DNA of 64,000 nt from Emiliania huxleyi CCMP1516 (GCF_000372725.1 NW_005201360.1:344688-408687), one strand, 5' to 3'; shown: positions 10,315-21,925, counted from the stretch's first letter. The notes: generated from the sequence alone by a model not told the origin. Made by a program: numbers and translations.

Positions 10315-11580
10315 CGTGGTTGGGGCGAACGACTTTTTTTCTATGGATGCCTGCTCAAGGTGGTCGCGATGGCAAGCGATGACGAGGGATTCGCACTCAG
10401 CGTGACGAGCAAGCTCAGGGAGTTTACGGCGCTCGGATACCCTTCGCACGTGCTTAATGGGGCGATCGGGCGCACGTTTGCTCGGACGAAAGACGAGCGG
10501 CTCCTACGAGCAAGAATATGTTCGCACTGGTGAAGGCCAGGCGAGCCAAAAAAAGACAAAAAGACTCATCTAAGCATGTCGGAGAACCGTCCAAAGGCGG
10601 GTGCAGTCGACCAAGGGACATGATCTGTCGACAGCACGAATTTGTGATGGGACACCATCGGGACCCAACAGTGCGATACTTGGCTATCGCACTGTTGACG
10701 TACCGGCGGCTAAGGCCGAGTAGCCGGTGTTCACAGAGCTCTGTGAACACCGGCCGGAGATTTTTTCTCTCGACGTTTCTTCTGCGAAGAAACGTTCAAA
10801 CACTCGGTGTCGAAACACCTCTCCGACGCGCTCGACTATAGTCTATCCGCCTTATTCGCTTTCGAGTGTGTGTGTGTGTGCCAAGGGCTTATGCTCTGTC
10901 GAGACGTGAGGCGCCTGCGCCCAGGAGGGGAGGGCGCATGCGTAACGACGCTGCTAGAGATGCCTTTCGGGGCCCAGAGATAAAACTTCTGATGCCATGC
11001 GTGACCTAGATCCTAGTAGTGTCCCCAGCTATGGGCGTGTCCACGTTGGAGCCAGGTGTGGTGTGGATGCGAGAATAGCTCCGCCGTTCATGGAGGCAAC
11101 CGATGCGAGTCGACTGGTGTGTGTCGTCGTGGTTTCGTATCAAGAATACTCACTCACACACCATGGTCCATGCGCTCTCCTCTCCTTCTCCTTCCAAAAT
11201 CTTGCTCACCCGCTGTCCTCGTCCCATCCCTCGTATGTGTCTATTTTCTTTATTTTGGGGGGGCGGGCCCGTGTCGTGCGAAAGAAGAATTTTGCGCGCT
11301 TTTACACTTAGCACGCTGCACGGGAAAAAAAACATCTCCGTACTGGGCGCGCACCACTGGCACTAAACCAGAGGTACACTGCGAAACTGCTGCGCGCAAA
11401 AAGAGACGACATGGTGATGGATGATTCGAATAGATGATGGTGGGGGCTTTTGTGTTTTCACTTCCTAGCTTCTTTCTTTAAAAAGAGCCACATACTGAAG
11501 AATAATGGAGGAGCCAGATTTTTGCGCGCTCCCTGTGTCGGTCCCTAGCCACTTAGTGGTACGTGACGACTGTGTACGGG
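10315..11580. other. Intergenic region with stem-loop cluster and possible retroelement scrap
   Basis: Around 10381-10533 the plus strand reads KLREFTALGYPSHVL, which faintly resembles the thumb region of non-LTR reverse transcriptases; this is too short to call. The stretch 10666-10815 is a run of stem-loops, annotated separately. From 10900 to 11580 only short ORFs and AT-rich sequence are seen. Confidence 0.3.
10666..10815. repeat. Cluster of consecutive inverted repeats
   Basis: Stem 1: CAACAGTGCGATA (10666-10678), 6-base loop, complement at 10685-10697. Stem 2: a perfect 32-bp palindrome at 10723-10754 centred on AGAG|CTCT. Stem 3: ACGTTTCTTC (10773-10782), loop TGC, complement at 10786-10795. 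Stem 4: GGTGT...ACACC just after. Four hairpins in 150 bp. Confidence 0.75.
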
Positions 11581-13359
11581 CTAGATTGTGTTCCGTCGCG
11601 AAGCAGACAGGTGCACGTAATACTCTCTTCCTGGGTCTGAGCGTGCCGGCCACCGCCTCGATGCCTCGCCAGCAGGGTCACACCGCCGCAGCGTTTCTGC
11701 GAGGGAGCTCCTCCCTTCACATTGCGGCTGCGCCCCGGGCTCCAACCCCGACTGCCCCCCCGCTGCGCGGACGAGGGGAGCGACGCGACTGGCCAGCCGC
11801 TCGAGCCCTCTGCGTTTGCGTAGCATACGTCGAAGGGCCGGGCTGAGCTCGACCACCGCAGGCACCTCCGCCACGGGCAAACAGAGCAGGGAGCACGTCT
11901 CCGCTGCGATGGCGGTGACGCGCGCCTACTCGCGCACAAGCGGGGTGGATCCGGAGACGGGGGACGGTGGTGGCAAAGTCGGCGAGGAAGCGGGCGGGTA
12001 TTGGGCGGGAAGGACGGCGGCCCAGCGCACCGGCGCGGCGGGCGAGTAGCCCGCTAGCACGACCTCCTCTCCAAGGAAAGGCGAGGCGGACGCCTCTGTG
12101 AGCGTCCACGCGGAGTCGGCTCCGTCTGCGGCCGTCCGGGACATGGCGACCGTGCCCGCTACGAGGATCGAGAAGCAAGCCGGTGCTGCGCCGGCGGCCT
12201 GCAGCTGCTGACCAGAGGTGACCTCGTAAAAGGCGAAGCGGCCGGCGAGCTCGAGGAGGTCCGAAGGGGAGGCCTCGCCAAAGAGGGGCGATGCGCTGCG
12301 GCGCAGCATCGCCGCAATCTCGAGCGCCTCCGCCCTGCGCCCGCTCCCGTGCCAGAAGAGCGCCTCTCTCACGGGTGCACACGCCTGTGCACGGCCGGTG
12401 TGGCTGTGGACAGGTGTCGGGTGGTGGAGCAGTGGCGAGGTATCGGCTGGGGAGCTGGTAAGGTGTCAGCCGGTGGGACAGTGGTAAGGCATTGGAGCCA
12501 TGGTTTTGGAGGGGGCCGGCTGACCTCGAGATCTGGCCTGCTCACGCCAAGTAGCCACGTTCGCTCGGCCGCCATCGCCACGCACTGTCTTTTAATGGGG
12601 CAGCCACGCGGCCGCAGCACCAACGCCGCGTGGCCGATCAGGTCGCCCGGTTTGCACACCGATACATCGCGTGTCGCCTCCTCGCCCTCCATGCTAGGCT
12701 GTCGTTGCCGCAATTCGATCGAGCCGGAGGCGATGATGTAGAAGGCCGACGCCGGCGCCCGCTCCCGCCACAGCACGTCGTACCTGCAGTGAATGTGGTG
12801 GGAGTGGCGACCGGTGGTAGGGCCAGTTTTCGCGCTTGTCTTTTCTGAGAGGCGTTTACCTCTGCAGGAGTCGCGGCCGCATGAGCCGCGCGAGGGCGTT
12901 CAAGGCGGAGTCTCGCCAGGCTGAAAAGAGAGGGTCGTCGCGGAGGGACGCGAGCGTCGCTGCCACGCCTGCGTCGAGGCCGGCCGCCGCCTCCGAATCC
13001 GCGGGCTGGCGCAGGAGCGACGAGCTGCTTCGAGGGCGGATGAGATGGGGCTGGTGCCGGGCGGACCGCATGCAGGCAGCTTCCCCACATGCGACCGGCG
13101 GACAGGGCGGAGGCCGACGGTCCCGCCGGGCGTGCTCGTCCGGCGCGCGGGGAGCCCGCTTTGCCACCGAGCGCAGAGAGGGCGCCGAAGCGGAGGGCCG
13201 CATTGCTGCCGCATTGCTGCTGCCAGCTGGTTCCGCCTCGTTGTACTGCAGAGGCCGCCGCGACACCTCATCGAGGAGGTTGCGCAAATAGCGCTGCGAG
13301 GAGAGTAGGTGCAGGCTTCGCAGCAGCGAGCCTTCCGCCTCGGCCCCCGACACATGCAT
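11581..13359 (-). CDS. Protein with two tandem cyclic-nucleotide-binding domains
   Basis: Four exons, 13359-12860, 12783-12525, 12384-12031 and 11925-11581, give about 485 residues in frame. Introns: 12784-12859 (GTAAAC..GCAG), 12385-12524 and 11926-12030. Exon 1 has an Arg/Ser-rich disordered stretch. The first cNMP-like domain spans exon 2 (FYIIASGSIEL, then GDLIGHAAL). The second spans exons 3-4 (FAFYEVTSGQQLQAAG, FSILVAGTVAMSR, FLGEEVVLAGYSPAAP, then ARVTAIAAETCSLLCLPVAEV). The third splice restores the Ala-Arg of the phosphate-binding cassette in domain 2. Domain 1 lacks a clear Glu/Arg pair there and may not bind nucleotide. Two tandem domains recall PKA regulatory subunits, but no inhibitor site (RRxS) is visible in front. 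Confidence 0.8.
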
Positions 13360-13434
13360 GTTCGTTACATTGAGCGATCCGAAAAGACAGGAGAGAGGAT
13401 TCACAGATATTACCAGCTCCGGGAGGGGGCGTTC

Positions 13435-13490
13435 TGGATTAAGGGGAAACCCGGTACACGGAGCTAACCCTCGGAGTCCAGTGTTTACTT
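13435..13490 (-). repeat. Copy of a dispersed repeat (empty-site paralogue)
   Basis: On the minus strand this matches 62770-62890 (CCGAGGGTTAGYTCCG, then GTGTACC, then GGGTTTCCCCTTAA) but lacks the 42-bp insertion present there, so it serves as the pre-insertion form. A more diverged copy lies at 7905-7980. Confidence 0.65.
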
Positions 13491-14112
13491 AGAGTTCTTT
13501 ATGGCCCCTTCCCTGCGAACACGAACGCGCACCCCTAGGGGGGTCAGTCAGGGCTTTCTTGCTCGTACGTAGCCCGTCCCCGAGCATCCGGCCCGCTGGG
13601 AGCGCTGCTTAGCGCCCTGGCCCTGGGTGTGAGGTTGCCAACTGCACTCCAAGCTCCCCTCGAGCGTTCACTTTTCACACTTCTCACTTGTCGGGATGTG
13701 GCGAGCTCGAGGTGGCGAGGTCGAGGTGGCGAGGGGTGCTCACCGTTTTCGGACCGTGACATCATCTCCCGCCAGCAAAAAACGAGTGCAGGGGGAAATC
13801 TCTTACGTTCCACGTATCATGCCTCAAATCGGGCCGTGCGCTACGCCGCAAGCCGCATGCGCATGAGCCACCATCGGTCCCATTTATGTCACTCTGATCT
13901 CTTCCAGGCGCTCCACATCCAGCCTTCAGGACACACACACACCCACGGACACACGCCATCGATGCAGTGTAGAGGCTACCCCGGCTATCGAGGGGTTGCG
14001 GAGCCAGGGGGGAAACGGGAAACCCCCAAATCCCCCATGCCGCGAAACTCCGCCCCATCTCCGGCCACCAAACCAGAGCGCGCGTGGCGAGGCTCCGGCC
14101 AAGAGACGCCTC
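13491..14112. other. Intergenic region, no gene seen
   Basis: It lies between the start of the cNMP-domain gene and the 3' end of the gene at 14113. Overlapping short ORFs on both strands lack any recognisable feature. Confidence 0.35.
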
Positions 14113-15752
14113 TCAGCCCATGCTCGCGAGGTTAACGCCGGGGATCATGTGGTCGTCCGGGTGCTCGTCGTAGCTCTGCTGCAGGAAGACGAGGCCCGAC
14201 TTGTACGCCTGCCGCGCGAGGAGGGGGGCGGACGCGCTGGAGGCCGGGGCCAAGCCGAGCAGCCTGGGGGCACGGAAAGGCAACCCGCGACAAAGAAAGA
14301 CCGCGCGGCGCTGGAGGCCGGGCCGAGAGTGCTCTCGAGGGGGGAGGCTAGGGGGGAGGCTAGGGGGGGAGGCTAGGGGGGGAGGCTAGGGGGGGAGGCT
14401 AGGGGGGGAGGCTAGGGGGGGAGGGTTAGGCCCCGGGGGCACGCCTCCACACCGCCGTGGACCATGCCTCCGGTCGGGTCCTTCTCGCCGACCTTTGCGT
14501 CCCAATTCTCCATCGCCTGCACGCCGGTCGGGTCCTTCTTCGCGTCCGAGAGCAGCCCGCCCACGTCGCCCTGGCTCAGGTGCGCCAGCGCCGGGTTCCC
14601 TACGGCTCGAGGCACAAGGCAAGGTCCCAGGGACGCTCCTCCGAGGCTCACGTTGCGCCGCTCCCGTCCGGGGCTGCCACTCTGCTCGGCGAAGTCGCCC
14701 AGCGCCTCGCCGCCGCCCTGCACGGCGCCCCCCATGCCGCCCCCCATGCCGCCCCCCATGCCGCCCATGCCGCCGCCGCCCCCCTGCCCGCCAGCCCCAG
14801 CAGGGCGGACCGGGCGGTAGCCGCCCCCCGGGCGGCCTCTGCCCCGGCCTCCGCCTACGTGCGGGATGCCTCCGCGGCCTCCGCGGCCTGCGCGCCCGCC
14901 GCGGCCCGCCGCGGCCGCCGCCCCCCTGCCCCGCCCTATGCCGTAGCCCGGCGCCGCGGGCCGGACGTACGCCACCGGCCGGACCGCCGGGTATGCGGCG
15001 GCGGGGTATGCGGCGGGGTATGCGGCGGGGTATGCGCCGGCGGGGTATGCGCCGGCGGGGTATGCGCCGGCGGGGTATGCGCCGGGGTAGGCAGCGGCGG
15101 CGGGATTGGCTGCGCCTTGAGGGAAGGGCGGCGGCGGAGGCGGAGGCGGCGGGCGCGGCGGCGGAGGCGGCGGCGGAGGCGGAGGCGGCGGGCGCGGCGG
15201 CGGCGGCGGCGGCGGCGGCGGAGGCGGCGAGGGTGGCGGCGGCGGCGGCGGCAACGGCGGAGGCGGAGGCGCAGGGGTGGGTGGCGGAGGCGGGGGCGAG
15301 ATGAAAGGGTCTCCGGCCTGGCCAAAGAAAGCGCCATGCTGCTGGTAGTGGTGCTGTGAGGGACGGTGCTGCTGATACGAGCTCTGCTGGTTGTTCGGCG
15401 CGTAGCCCTGCTGCTGGTAGTACGTCTGCGGCTCTCCCCAGCCCTGAGGCTTCGACCATGCATCATACCGACTACCGCCGTAGTTCACGCCACCAGACGT
15501 AACCTGATAGTCATCGGCAAAGCCCTGGCGCGAGCGCGTTTCGTTCTGGCGGCTGGGCGATGCCGAGTCGGCGGCTGACGGAAGGAAGAACGCAGGCAGG
15601 CCCTCGAATATCCTAGACTGGCTGTCCGTGGAGGCAAGGAGGACGGAACTAACGAAGAGCGCACACATGCCAGCGAGGAACGTTCTCCCAGTACCGGAGC
15701 ACTCGCGGCGCGCGGAGCGCTGCAGCAGCGGGACGCCCGGCGAAGTGTCCAT
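14113..15752 (-). CDS. Membrane-anchored proline-rich / RGG-rich protein
   Basis: Start at ATG 15752; exon 1 is 15752-14451, exon 2 is 14208-14113, total 465 residues. A hydrophobic anchor (FLAGMCALFVSSVLLAS) lies near residues 27-43 after a basic head, so a type II membrane or Golgi-type topology is likely. In order: Gln/Tyr-rich region (YYQQQGY...), polyproline of about 60 residues broken by single Arg, six or more AYPAGAYPA repeats, RG-rich segment (GRGRG, GRGGRAGRGGRGG), MGGMGGG repeats, then KDPTG motifs. Exon 2 (YKSGLVFLQQSYDEHPDDH) is non-repetitive and supports the splice. The 242-nt intron holds a 12-13-bp AGGGGGGAGGCT array. Function unknown; the mix suggests an extracellular-matrix or RNA/condensate scaffold. 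Confidence 0.7.
14338..14425. repeat. AGGGGGGAGGCT tandem array in an intron
   Basis: About seven head-to-tail copies of a 12-13-bp unit lie inside the intron 14209-14450. Confidence 0.8.
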
Positions 15753-16036
15753 CCGCCAGCGAGGAGGCACCTCGGGGACCGGCACCGTGTGTGTGTGTGT
15801 CGGCAAGGGGCAAGAGGGGGAGGGCTTCCGCCTCTATTGTCGGCGCCCGAAAAAGAATCTACAGGCGGGGCGTTCTAGAATCTAGACATCCGGTCGCGCC
15901 ACCGCGGCTGCGGGGCTGATAGAGCAGGCCGGCTGCGGCTCCTGATGTACCTCCGCTTTTGGGTGGCGGTCGCGCGCTGCCGACGGCGCTCGCCGGCGCT
16001 ACGGCGCTCGCGGCGCGCTCGTGGCGTTCAGGGCGG

Positions 16037-16082
16037 CTCGCACACGCACACGCACACGCACACACACACACACACACACACA

Positions 16083-16129
<47 letters not shown>

Positions 16130-16435
16130 NNNNNNNNNNNNNNNNNNNNNNNNNNNNNNNNNNNNNNNNNNNNNNNNNNNNNNNNNNNNNNNNNNNNNNN
16201 NNNNNNNNNNNNNNNNNNNNNNNNNNNNNNNNNNNNNNNNNNNNNNNNNNNNNNNNNNNNNNNNNNNNNNNNNNNNNNNNNNNNNNNNNNNNNNNNNNNN
16301 NNNNNNNNNNNNNNNNNNNNNNNNNNNNNNNNNNNNNNNNNNNNNNNNNNNNNNNNNNNNNNNNNNNNNNNNNNNNNNNNNNNNNNNNNNNNNNNNNNNN
16401 NNNNNNNNNNNNNNNNNNNNNNNNNNNNNNNNNNN
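16037..16435. other. (CA)n microsatellite running into an assembly gap
   Basis: A CA run from about 16037 to 16129 is followed by Ns from 16130 to 16435. The gap was probably caused by the repeat. Confidence 0.9.
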
Positions 16436-17500
16436 CCTTTCACCTCCGGCCGCCTCCCGCCGACCGCCACGCCAGCTTGCCTGCCGCCCTGTCGTCTCGC
16501 CTGTCGCCTGCCCGCCCTCGCCGCCTCTCGCCGACCACCACGCCAGCTTGGCCGCCGCCCTGTCGTCTCGCCTATCGCCCGCCCGCCCTCGCCCTCGCCC
16601 CCTCCTCCCGCCACCACCCTCGCCTCACCCTCCCGCCGCCTCGCCGCTCGCTTGCTCGCTCGCGCGCCCGCTCGCGCCTGGCTTTCTACTTCCTCGTGAT
16701 CGCCCGAATCTCTCCTTCCTCGTGATCCACCCTCGCCTCACCCTCCCGCCGCCTCGCTGCTCGCTCGCCGCTTGCTCGCCCGCCCGACTTTCTACTTCCT
16801 CGTGATCCGAACCGCCACCACCCTCGCCTCACCCTCCCGCCGCCTCGCCGCTCTCGCTCGCCGTTCGCTCGCCCGCTCCCGACTTTCTACTTCCTCGTGA
16901 TCCATCTCGCCGCCCGCTCGCTCGCTCGCGCTCGACCTCCTACTTCCTCGTGATCCACCGCCGCCACCCTCGCCTCGCCCTCCCGCCGCCTAGCCGCTCG
17001 CTCGCCGCTCGCTCGCACGTTCGCGCTCGACCTTCTACTTCCTCGTGATCCACCGCCGCCACCCTCGCCCCGCCCTCCCGCCGCCTGGCCGCTCGCCTGC
17101 CGCTCGCTCGCACATTCGCGCTCGACCTTCTACTTCCTCGCGATCAACCCGCCGCCACCCTCACGCCACCCTCGCCTCACCCTCCCGCCGCCAAGCCGCT
17201 CGCTCGCCGTCCGCTCGCCCGCTCGCGCCAGACCTTCTACCTTCTCGTGATCCGCCCGCCGCCACCCTCGCCTCACCCTCCCGCCGCCAAGCCGCTCGCT
17301 CGCCGCTCGCTCGCACGCCCGCGCCAGACCTTCTACCTCCTCGTGATCCGCCCGCCGCCACCCTCGCCTCACCCTCCCGCCGCCAAGCCGCTCGCTCGCC
17401 GTCCGCTCGCCCGCTCGCGCCAGACCCTCTACCTCCTCGTGATCCGCCCGCCGCCACCCTCGCCTCGCCCTCCCGCCGCCAAGCCGCTCGCTCGCTCCTA
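16436..17500. repeat. CT/CG-rich minisatellite, 96-bp period in its 3' half
   Basis: The block CTCGTGATCC followed by CCACCCTCGCCTCACC recurs at 17244, 17340 and 17436, exactly 96 bp apart; less regular units extend back to the gap. Because 96 is a multiple of three, all frames stay open, which explains long but meaningless ORFs on both strands. Confidence 0.8.
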
Positions 17501-18667
17501 TCCGTGCCACCCTATCCGTGGTCCTGCCGCCACCGCGCCATCCTCGCTCCTTCCTGCCGCCGCCCTCTGCTCAGTCGTTTGACCCGCCGCCCAATGCTCC
17601 GCCGTTCGCTGCCGTGGTCTGCCGCCGTGCCGCCGCTCCTTACCGTGCCGCTCCTTCCGCGCCTCGCCGCCCTTGCCATTTATTCGCCGTCCCTCCTGCC
17701 GTGCGTTACCGCCGTGCCGCCGTACCGCCGCTCCTACAGTGCCGCGCCGCCTCCCACACGCACACACCCTACCTCCTGCTCGACCGAGTTTGCGATGAGA
17801 AGTGACCCGAGCCGCCGGGTGCCCCGCAGCGGCCTCGCTGGACCAGAAGAACCGGTCCGCGAGTGCTCCGCAGCAGCCTCGCTGAGCCAGAACGTCGGCT
17901 CGCGAGGTGGGGTGCTAGTATGAGCCCGATCCGTCGTAGAGTTCTTGCGCTTCGGCGGTTAGTGGTGCACTAACCTCCGAGAAACCCTTCGGGTCGCTCC
18001 TCATCGCAAACCCTGTCAGCAGAGTCTCCTACGGGAATGTACGTAACCTCTTCAGACCCAGGTTCGCGACTCTGCGTGGCCGACTCACACAGCGAGCCTT
18101 CCTGTCTCCCTGCTGCCGATTCATCGGGCATGCTCAGTCAAGATATTGTAGAGACCGACCATATGCACAATATCTTGACTGAGAGCTAAGCCCAGTTCGA
18201 CGATCGGCAGCCTCACCGCGGGTCGCGCCGCTGTGCAGCGAGAGCCAGGCTCGCCCGGCGATGGTGACCAGAGAGTGCTCAACAAATACCAGAAAAATTC
18301 AGGGAGCCTCAGGGAGTGCCACTGCCACCACCCAGGCCGCGGGAGCCGATCGGCTGCGCCGAGGACAGCTCCCTCAGTGTGCTCCGCGGCTCACCAGTGT
18401 GCGCCGCGGCGCCGTCCAGCCACTTTGGCGGCCAGCCACCGCTCGAGTTCTTCGACTCTGGAGGACAGAAAGGTACCGTCTGAAAGGTATTTTCATGCTC
18501 TATTGACTGGCGAAAAAATCCCCCGCAAAATGTTTTCACAGCGGGCGTGATTCACAGGTAAGCATGAGCGAAGCATGGGGTCCGAAGAGGGTAAGAGCTA
18601 CATACGCCTAGAGAACACAACCCCCTCTCTCTTTTCTCCCAGTAAGCTAAAAGTACGTACACTGAAA
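17501..18667. other. Repeat-rich region with terminal-inverted-repeat and cruciform sequences
   Basis: CG-rich sequence to about 17780. GTTTGCGATGAGAAG... (17787-17815) pairs imperfectly with 17987-18015, suggesting a small element of about 230 bp. The stretch 18109-18213 forms a long hairpin (annotated separately). Sequence at 18586-18666 recurs at 43912-43970. No gene supported. Confidence 0.4.
18109..18213. repeat. Long imperfect hairpin, partly repeated at 63421-63480
   Basis: GCTGCCGAT pairs with ATCGGCAGC at the base, and CAGTCAAGATATTGT (about 18138-18152) pairs exactly with ACAATATCTTGACTG (about 18168-18182). The inner part, TATTGTAGAG...CTTGACTGAGAGCTAAGCC, recurs with changes at 63430-63480. 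Confidence 0.65.
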
Positions 18668-19558
18668 ATGACGGCTTGCGCCATGACCAACATGTTAGCG
18701 CGAACCACGCGAGCCCATTGCTCCGGCGTGAGCCGTCGCGTCCGTGTGCCTCGCGAGTCGGTGGTGGTAACCTACTCGCGTTCTAGCGGTCCCGGCGGGC
18801 AGAATGTCAACAAGGTGTGCCACCAACGGCTACCGCACGCCGCGTTGCACCACCGTCCCTGATATGCGGCTTGGCAGCTAACCACGCCTTGTTGCCGGCT
18901 GCTTGGAATCAACACACGCTGTCGCGACTCTGCGACGCTGTGGCCACAGCGCCGAGAATGTCCGGGCACCCCGCCGCAGGTGTCCACGAAGGCGAGCCTG
19001 CGTCTCGACGTCTCCGAGCGGTCCGCGTGGTGGCTGCCGCCCGCGGTGCGCGAGCGTCTGCTGGAGCGGCAGCGAGGCGGCTGCCACCAGACGCGGTGGC
19101 TGCTGCGCCAGAGCCCCCTGACTCGTCCCCGCGACTCGTTTCTCCAGGCGCCGTCACCAAGAGCGGCGAATTGCTGCTCTCGTGCGACGAGACGCGATCG
19201 CAGGCGCGGCGCTTGCTGCACGCGAAGCATCGTTCCCGCCGCGACCTGTTGTTCGTCACCCGCGGCCACCGCAGGCGCGCAACCTGGCGCTCGGCCTCGA
19301 GCGGCTGCAGGCGGCGGTGGACGAGGCGGGCGCCGCACGCGCCGGAAGTCCACCATCTCTCCTCGCCCGTTCACGACGCACCCGAGAGCCGACAGCCCCC
19401 GACGACACGGCCGTCAGGCGAGCGTCGAGCCGCGGGAGTATGTCGACCGGCGCTCGTTGCCGGAGACGGAGGGGAGGCGGCACGAGCGGGTCCGGGAGAA
19501 GCGGCAGCACGGCCGAAAGAAGGAGAGCCGCGCGAGCAGGAGGGTGACGTTCGAGTAG
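18668..19558 (+). CDS. MRPL58: ICT1/ArfB-type peptidyl-tRNA hydrolase (codon-independent release factor)
   Basis: Exon 1 (18668-18814) ends in the catalytic release-factor motif SRSSGPGGQNVNK (GGQ). Exon 2 (18980-19076) gives STKASLRLDV...LPPAVRERLLERQR; exon 3 (19148-19203) gives AVTKSGELLLSCDETRSQ; exon 4 (from 19275) gives ARNLALGLERLQAAVDEAG. This follows ICT1/ArfB in order and spacing. The last exon, in another frame, ends RVREKRQHGRKKESR at TAG 19558, the basic ribosome-binding tail of the family; its 5' junction is unresolved. Introns 2 (19077-19147) and 3 (19204-19274) only fit as GC-AG introns. These proteins free peptides from stalled organellar ribosomes; the N terminus (ARTTRAHCSGVSRR) could be a mitochondrial or plastid presequence. 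Confidence 0.85.
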
Positions 19559-19929
19559 GGAAAGAGAGTGATGCTTTTTGGTTGTCCGTCCATACATGGA
19601 CATCTCTGCGCAACATCGGAAGATCCTTGGACTGTAGATCGTAGATGCCTTTTAGAGATCTCTTAAGTGGCAAATCTCCTGCCAAGAGCAGCAGTAGAGA
19701 TTGAAGAACTGGTGGGGGAGGGGGGCAAATCTTCTCTCCGGTGTACGGCTTACCGCGCTGATGCTCGAGTCTCGAGAGGAGTCTGAGATCTCGAGTTGGT
19801 GCGTGCAGTCGCTTGAGATCTTGCGACAGAGGTGGAGATTCTGACTTCCCGCCAAAGGCGCCTAGAGATCGTGTGGGCCGACTGGAGATTGCAAAATGGC
19901 GCGAAAAGAGGGTGGAGATCCTTTTGCAT

Positions 19930-20815
19930 TGTGAATGAACGCCATAGCGCGTCTCCTTGAAGGTCGTTGAGCCCCCCCTCCTCCCCCGGGCCCCCGAATC
20001 GAGATTGGAGATTGGAGATGGAGATCGGAGATCGGTTTGACTGGATCCGGCCTAAGATGTAGCGACCCTGGATATTGGAGAGGACTGGAGAGATGGAGAT
20101 CGGAGCCCCCCAGCCCCTAGGTGGTGGTGACTCATCGATTTTTTTGTTTTGTTTTTAGATAAAGGTTCTGTGCGCGGACGGCCCGGGGAGCCTGCGGCGC
20201 CATTTTAATCTGCGCTCCTCTTTATGGCCTGCGGCGCCTGGCTTGAGCTTGGAAGTGTAAACGAGTCCGCCAGGGCGGTCTGCAAACACGGAGCGCGCTG
20301 CGCGGCGCGCGCGGTCTACGCCGAACTGGGGGCGGTATCGTGGTTCACGCTGCCAACTCGGCAAATAAGTTCGCCGTAGACCGCGCGCGCAGCGCGCTCC
20401 GTTTGCAGACCGCCGCCCTGGCGGACTCGTTTACACTTCCAAGCTCAAGCCAGGCGCCGCAGGCCATAAAGGCTCCCCGGGCCGTCCGCGCACAGACCAC
20501 AGGAAAAAACAAAAATATATAAACATCTATCAACACCGCTGGGGTTGGGTGGGCTCCGATCTCCCCATCTCCAATACTCTCTAATCCACAGCGTCGTCAT
20601 CTTAGGCCGGGGATCCAGTTATATCTCCGATCTCCATCTTCAATCTCCAATCTCCAACGTCGCAGCAACGTCGTCATCTTAGGCCGGATTCAGTCAGATC
20701 TCCGATCTCCATCTCCAATCTCCAATCTCCAATCTCGATTCGGGGGCCCGGGGGAGGAGGGGGGCTCAAACCTTCAAGGAGATGCGCTATGGATTCATTC
20801 ACACTGACCATCTCC
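19930..20815. repeat. Large imperfect palindrome (foldback structure)
   Basis: The left arm reads, in order, GTGAATGAACGCCATAGCGC, CTCCTTGAAGG, the GGGCCCCCGAATCGAG block, GGAGAT satellite, GGATCCGGCCTAAGATG, then a GC-rich segment (20170-20310). The right arm repeats all of these as the complement in reverse order (20355-20500, 20600-20815). The inner GC-rich arms (GGCCCGGGGAGCCTGCGGCG, TGGCTTGAGCTTGGAAGTGT and others) are nearly identical over about 140 bp. The centre is near 20330-20360. Confidence 0.8.
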
Positions 20816-21894
20816 TATCTCCCATCTCCAATCTTCCATTTGGCCACTGTCGCCGCCGGCAGCAATCTACGACCTCCATTTTCGATCTTCGATCTCACAT
20901 CTGGGGCGGATTGGCTGGGCGCTAGGATCTACAATCTGCATTCTCCATCTCCTATCTCCACATTTTGGCCCGTGTTGCTGCTCAGCGATCTACAATCCAC
21001 AATCTCAATCTTCGATCTTTAGTCTTGAATGGGGAACCGGACAGGAGGGATCTACTGGCGAGACTTGGGCGTGTCCGTGTGAGAGATCCGCTAGGATCTC
21101 CAGTCTTAATCTACTATCTCTACCCCAACGATCTCCTGTTCTTGCGCAGAGATTTCCATTACTCTGTCCGTCGTGGAGATCGAGTGTGTGGCATCAGTAA
21201 CCAGCCGCTCCGGCGGGGGGGGGGGGGGGCTTGCACGCTAGACGACGAGCCGTAGTACGGCCCGTACCAAAAAGTGTGTACCATATCCAAAACCCCCGAA
21301 AGTACCCCAAGCGCCTCTCCGACGTCCCCGAGAGCGCGTGCGCAGACGGACTACTATCTAGTAGAGAGAGGCTCAAGTGACAAGTCACACACGGGTGCCA
21401 TCTGCCTACACGACAAAGCATTACGGAAACGGGGCCCCGCCCCCGGCGGGGCCGGCGGCGGCGCCTCGCGCAGTCGCTCACAGTACCGACACTTCCCGAT
21501 TAAGCTAGATTAAGCTTAAATTTTAAGGCAGACTTTTGGAGATATCTCGATCGAGAAGTACACACAGATAAGACCCTAAGACCCTACCACAGATTACTCC
21601 AGACAGCAAGACAGGCCGACGTCTGCACGCGGCCGGCCGGGCGAGAGGCTTGACGCGATCCGACCCTGCGACCCTGACGCTGCTGCTCTAGCTATCAGAG
21701 ATGACCTGCGAGAAAAAATAAACTTGGAGCACTTGGAGTGCAGTCAGTAACCTCACATCCAGGGCCGGGGAGCTGAGAAGCGCACCCAGCGGGCCGGACT
21801 ATTTCATGTTTCTTTTTTCTCGCCCACCCTTGCCGGTTGTGGAGGACACGATCCCGGCGTAAACACGACTAACTGACGGATCCGCTCCTGACCA

Positions 21895-21925
21895 GTCGCA
21901 CGCGCCGCGCTGCGGCGCGTGCGAC
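21895..21925. repeat. Perfect hairpin, 14-bp stem with 3-base loop
   Basis: GTCGCACGCGCCGC, loop GCT, GCGGCGCGTGCGAC. Confidence 0.85.

Noticed and set aside
10381-10533. Reverse transcriptase fragment (KLREFTALGYPSHVL)
   Set aside because: About 50 residues with only a loose GYP resemblance; not enough to name a family.
16037-16129. Telomere-like or CRISPR-like array
   Set aside because: Plain CA dinucleotide repeat; no spacers.
17045-17923. Long ORF with SPSRRQAARS repeats
   Set aside because: Product of the 96-bp minisatellite, which keeps all frames open; no start context or domain.
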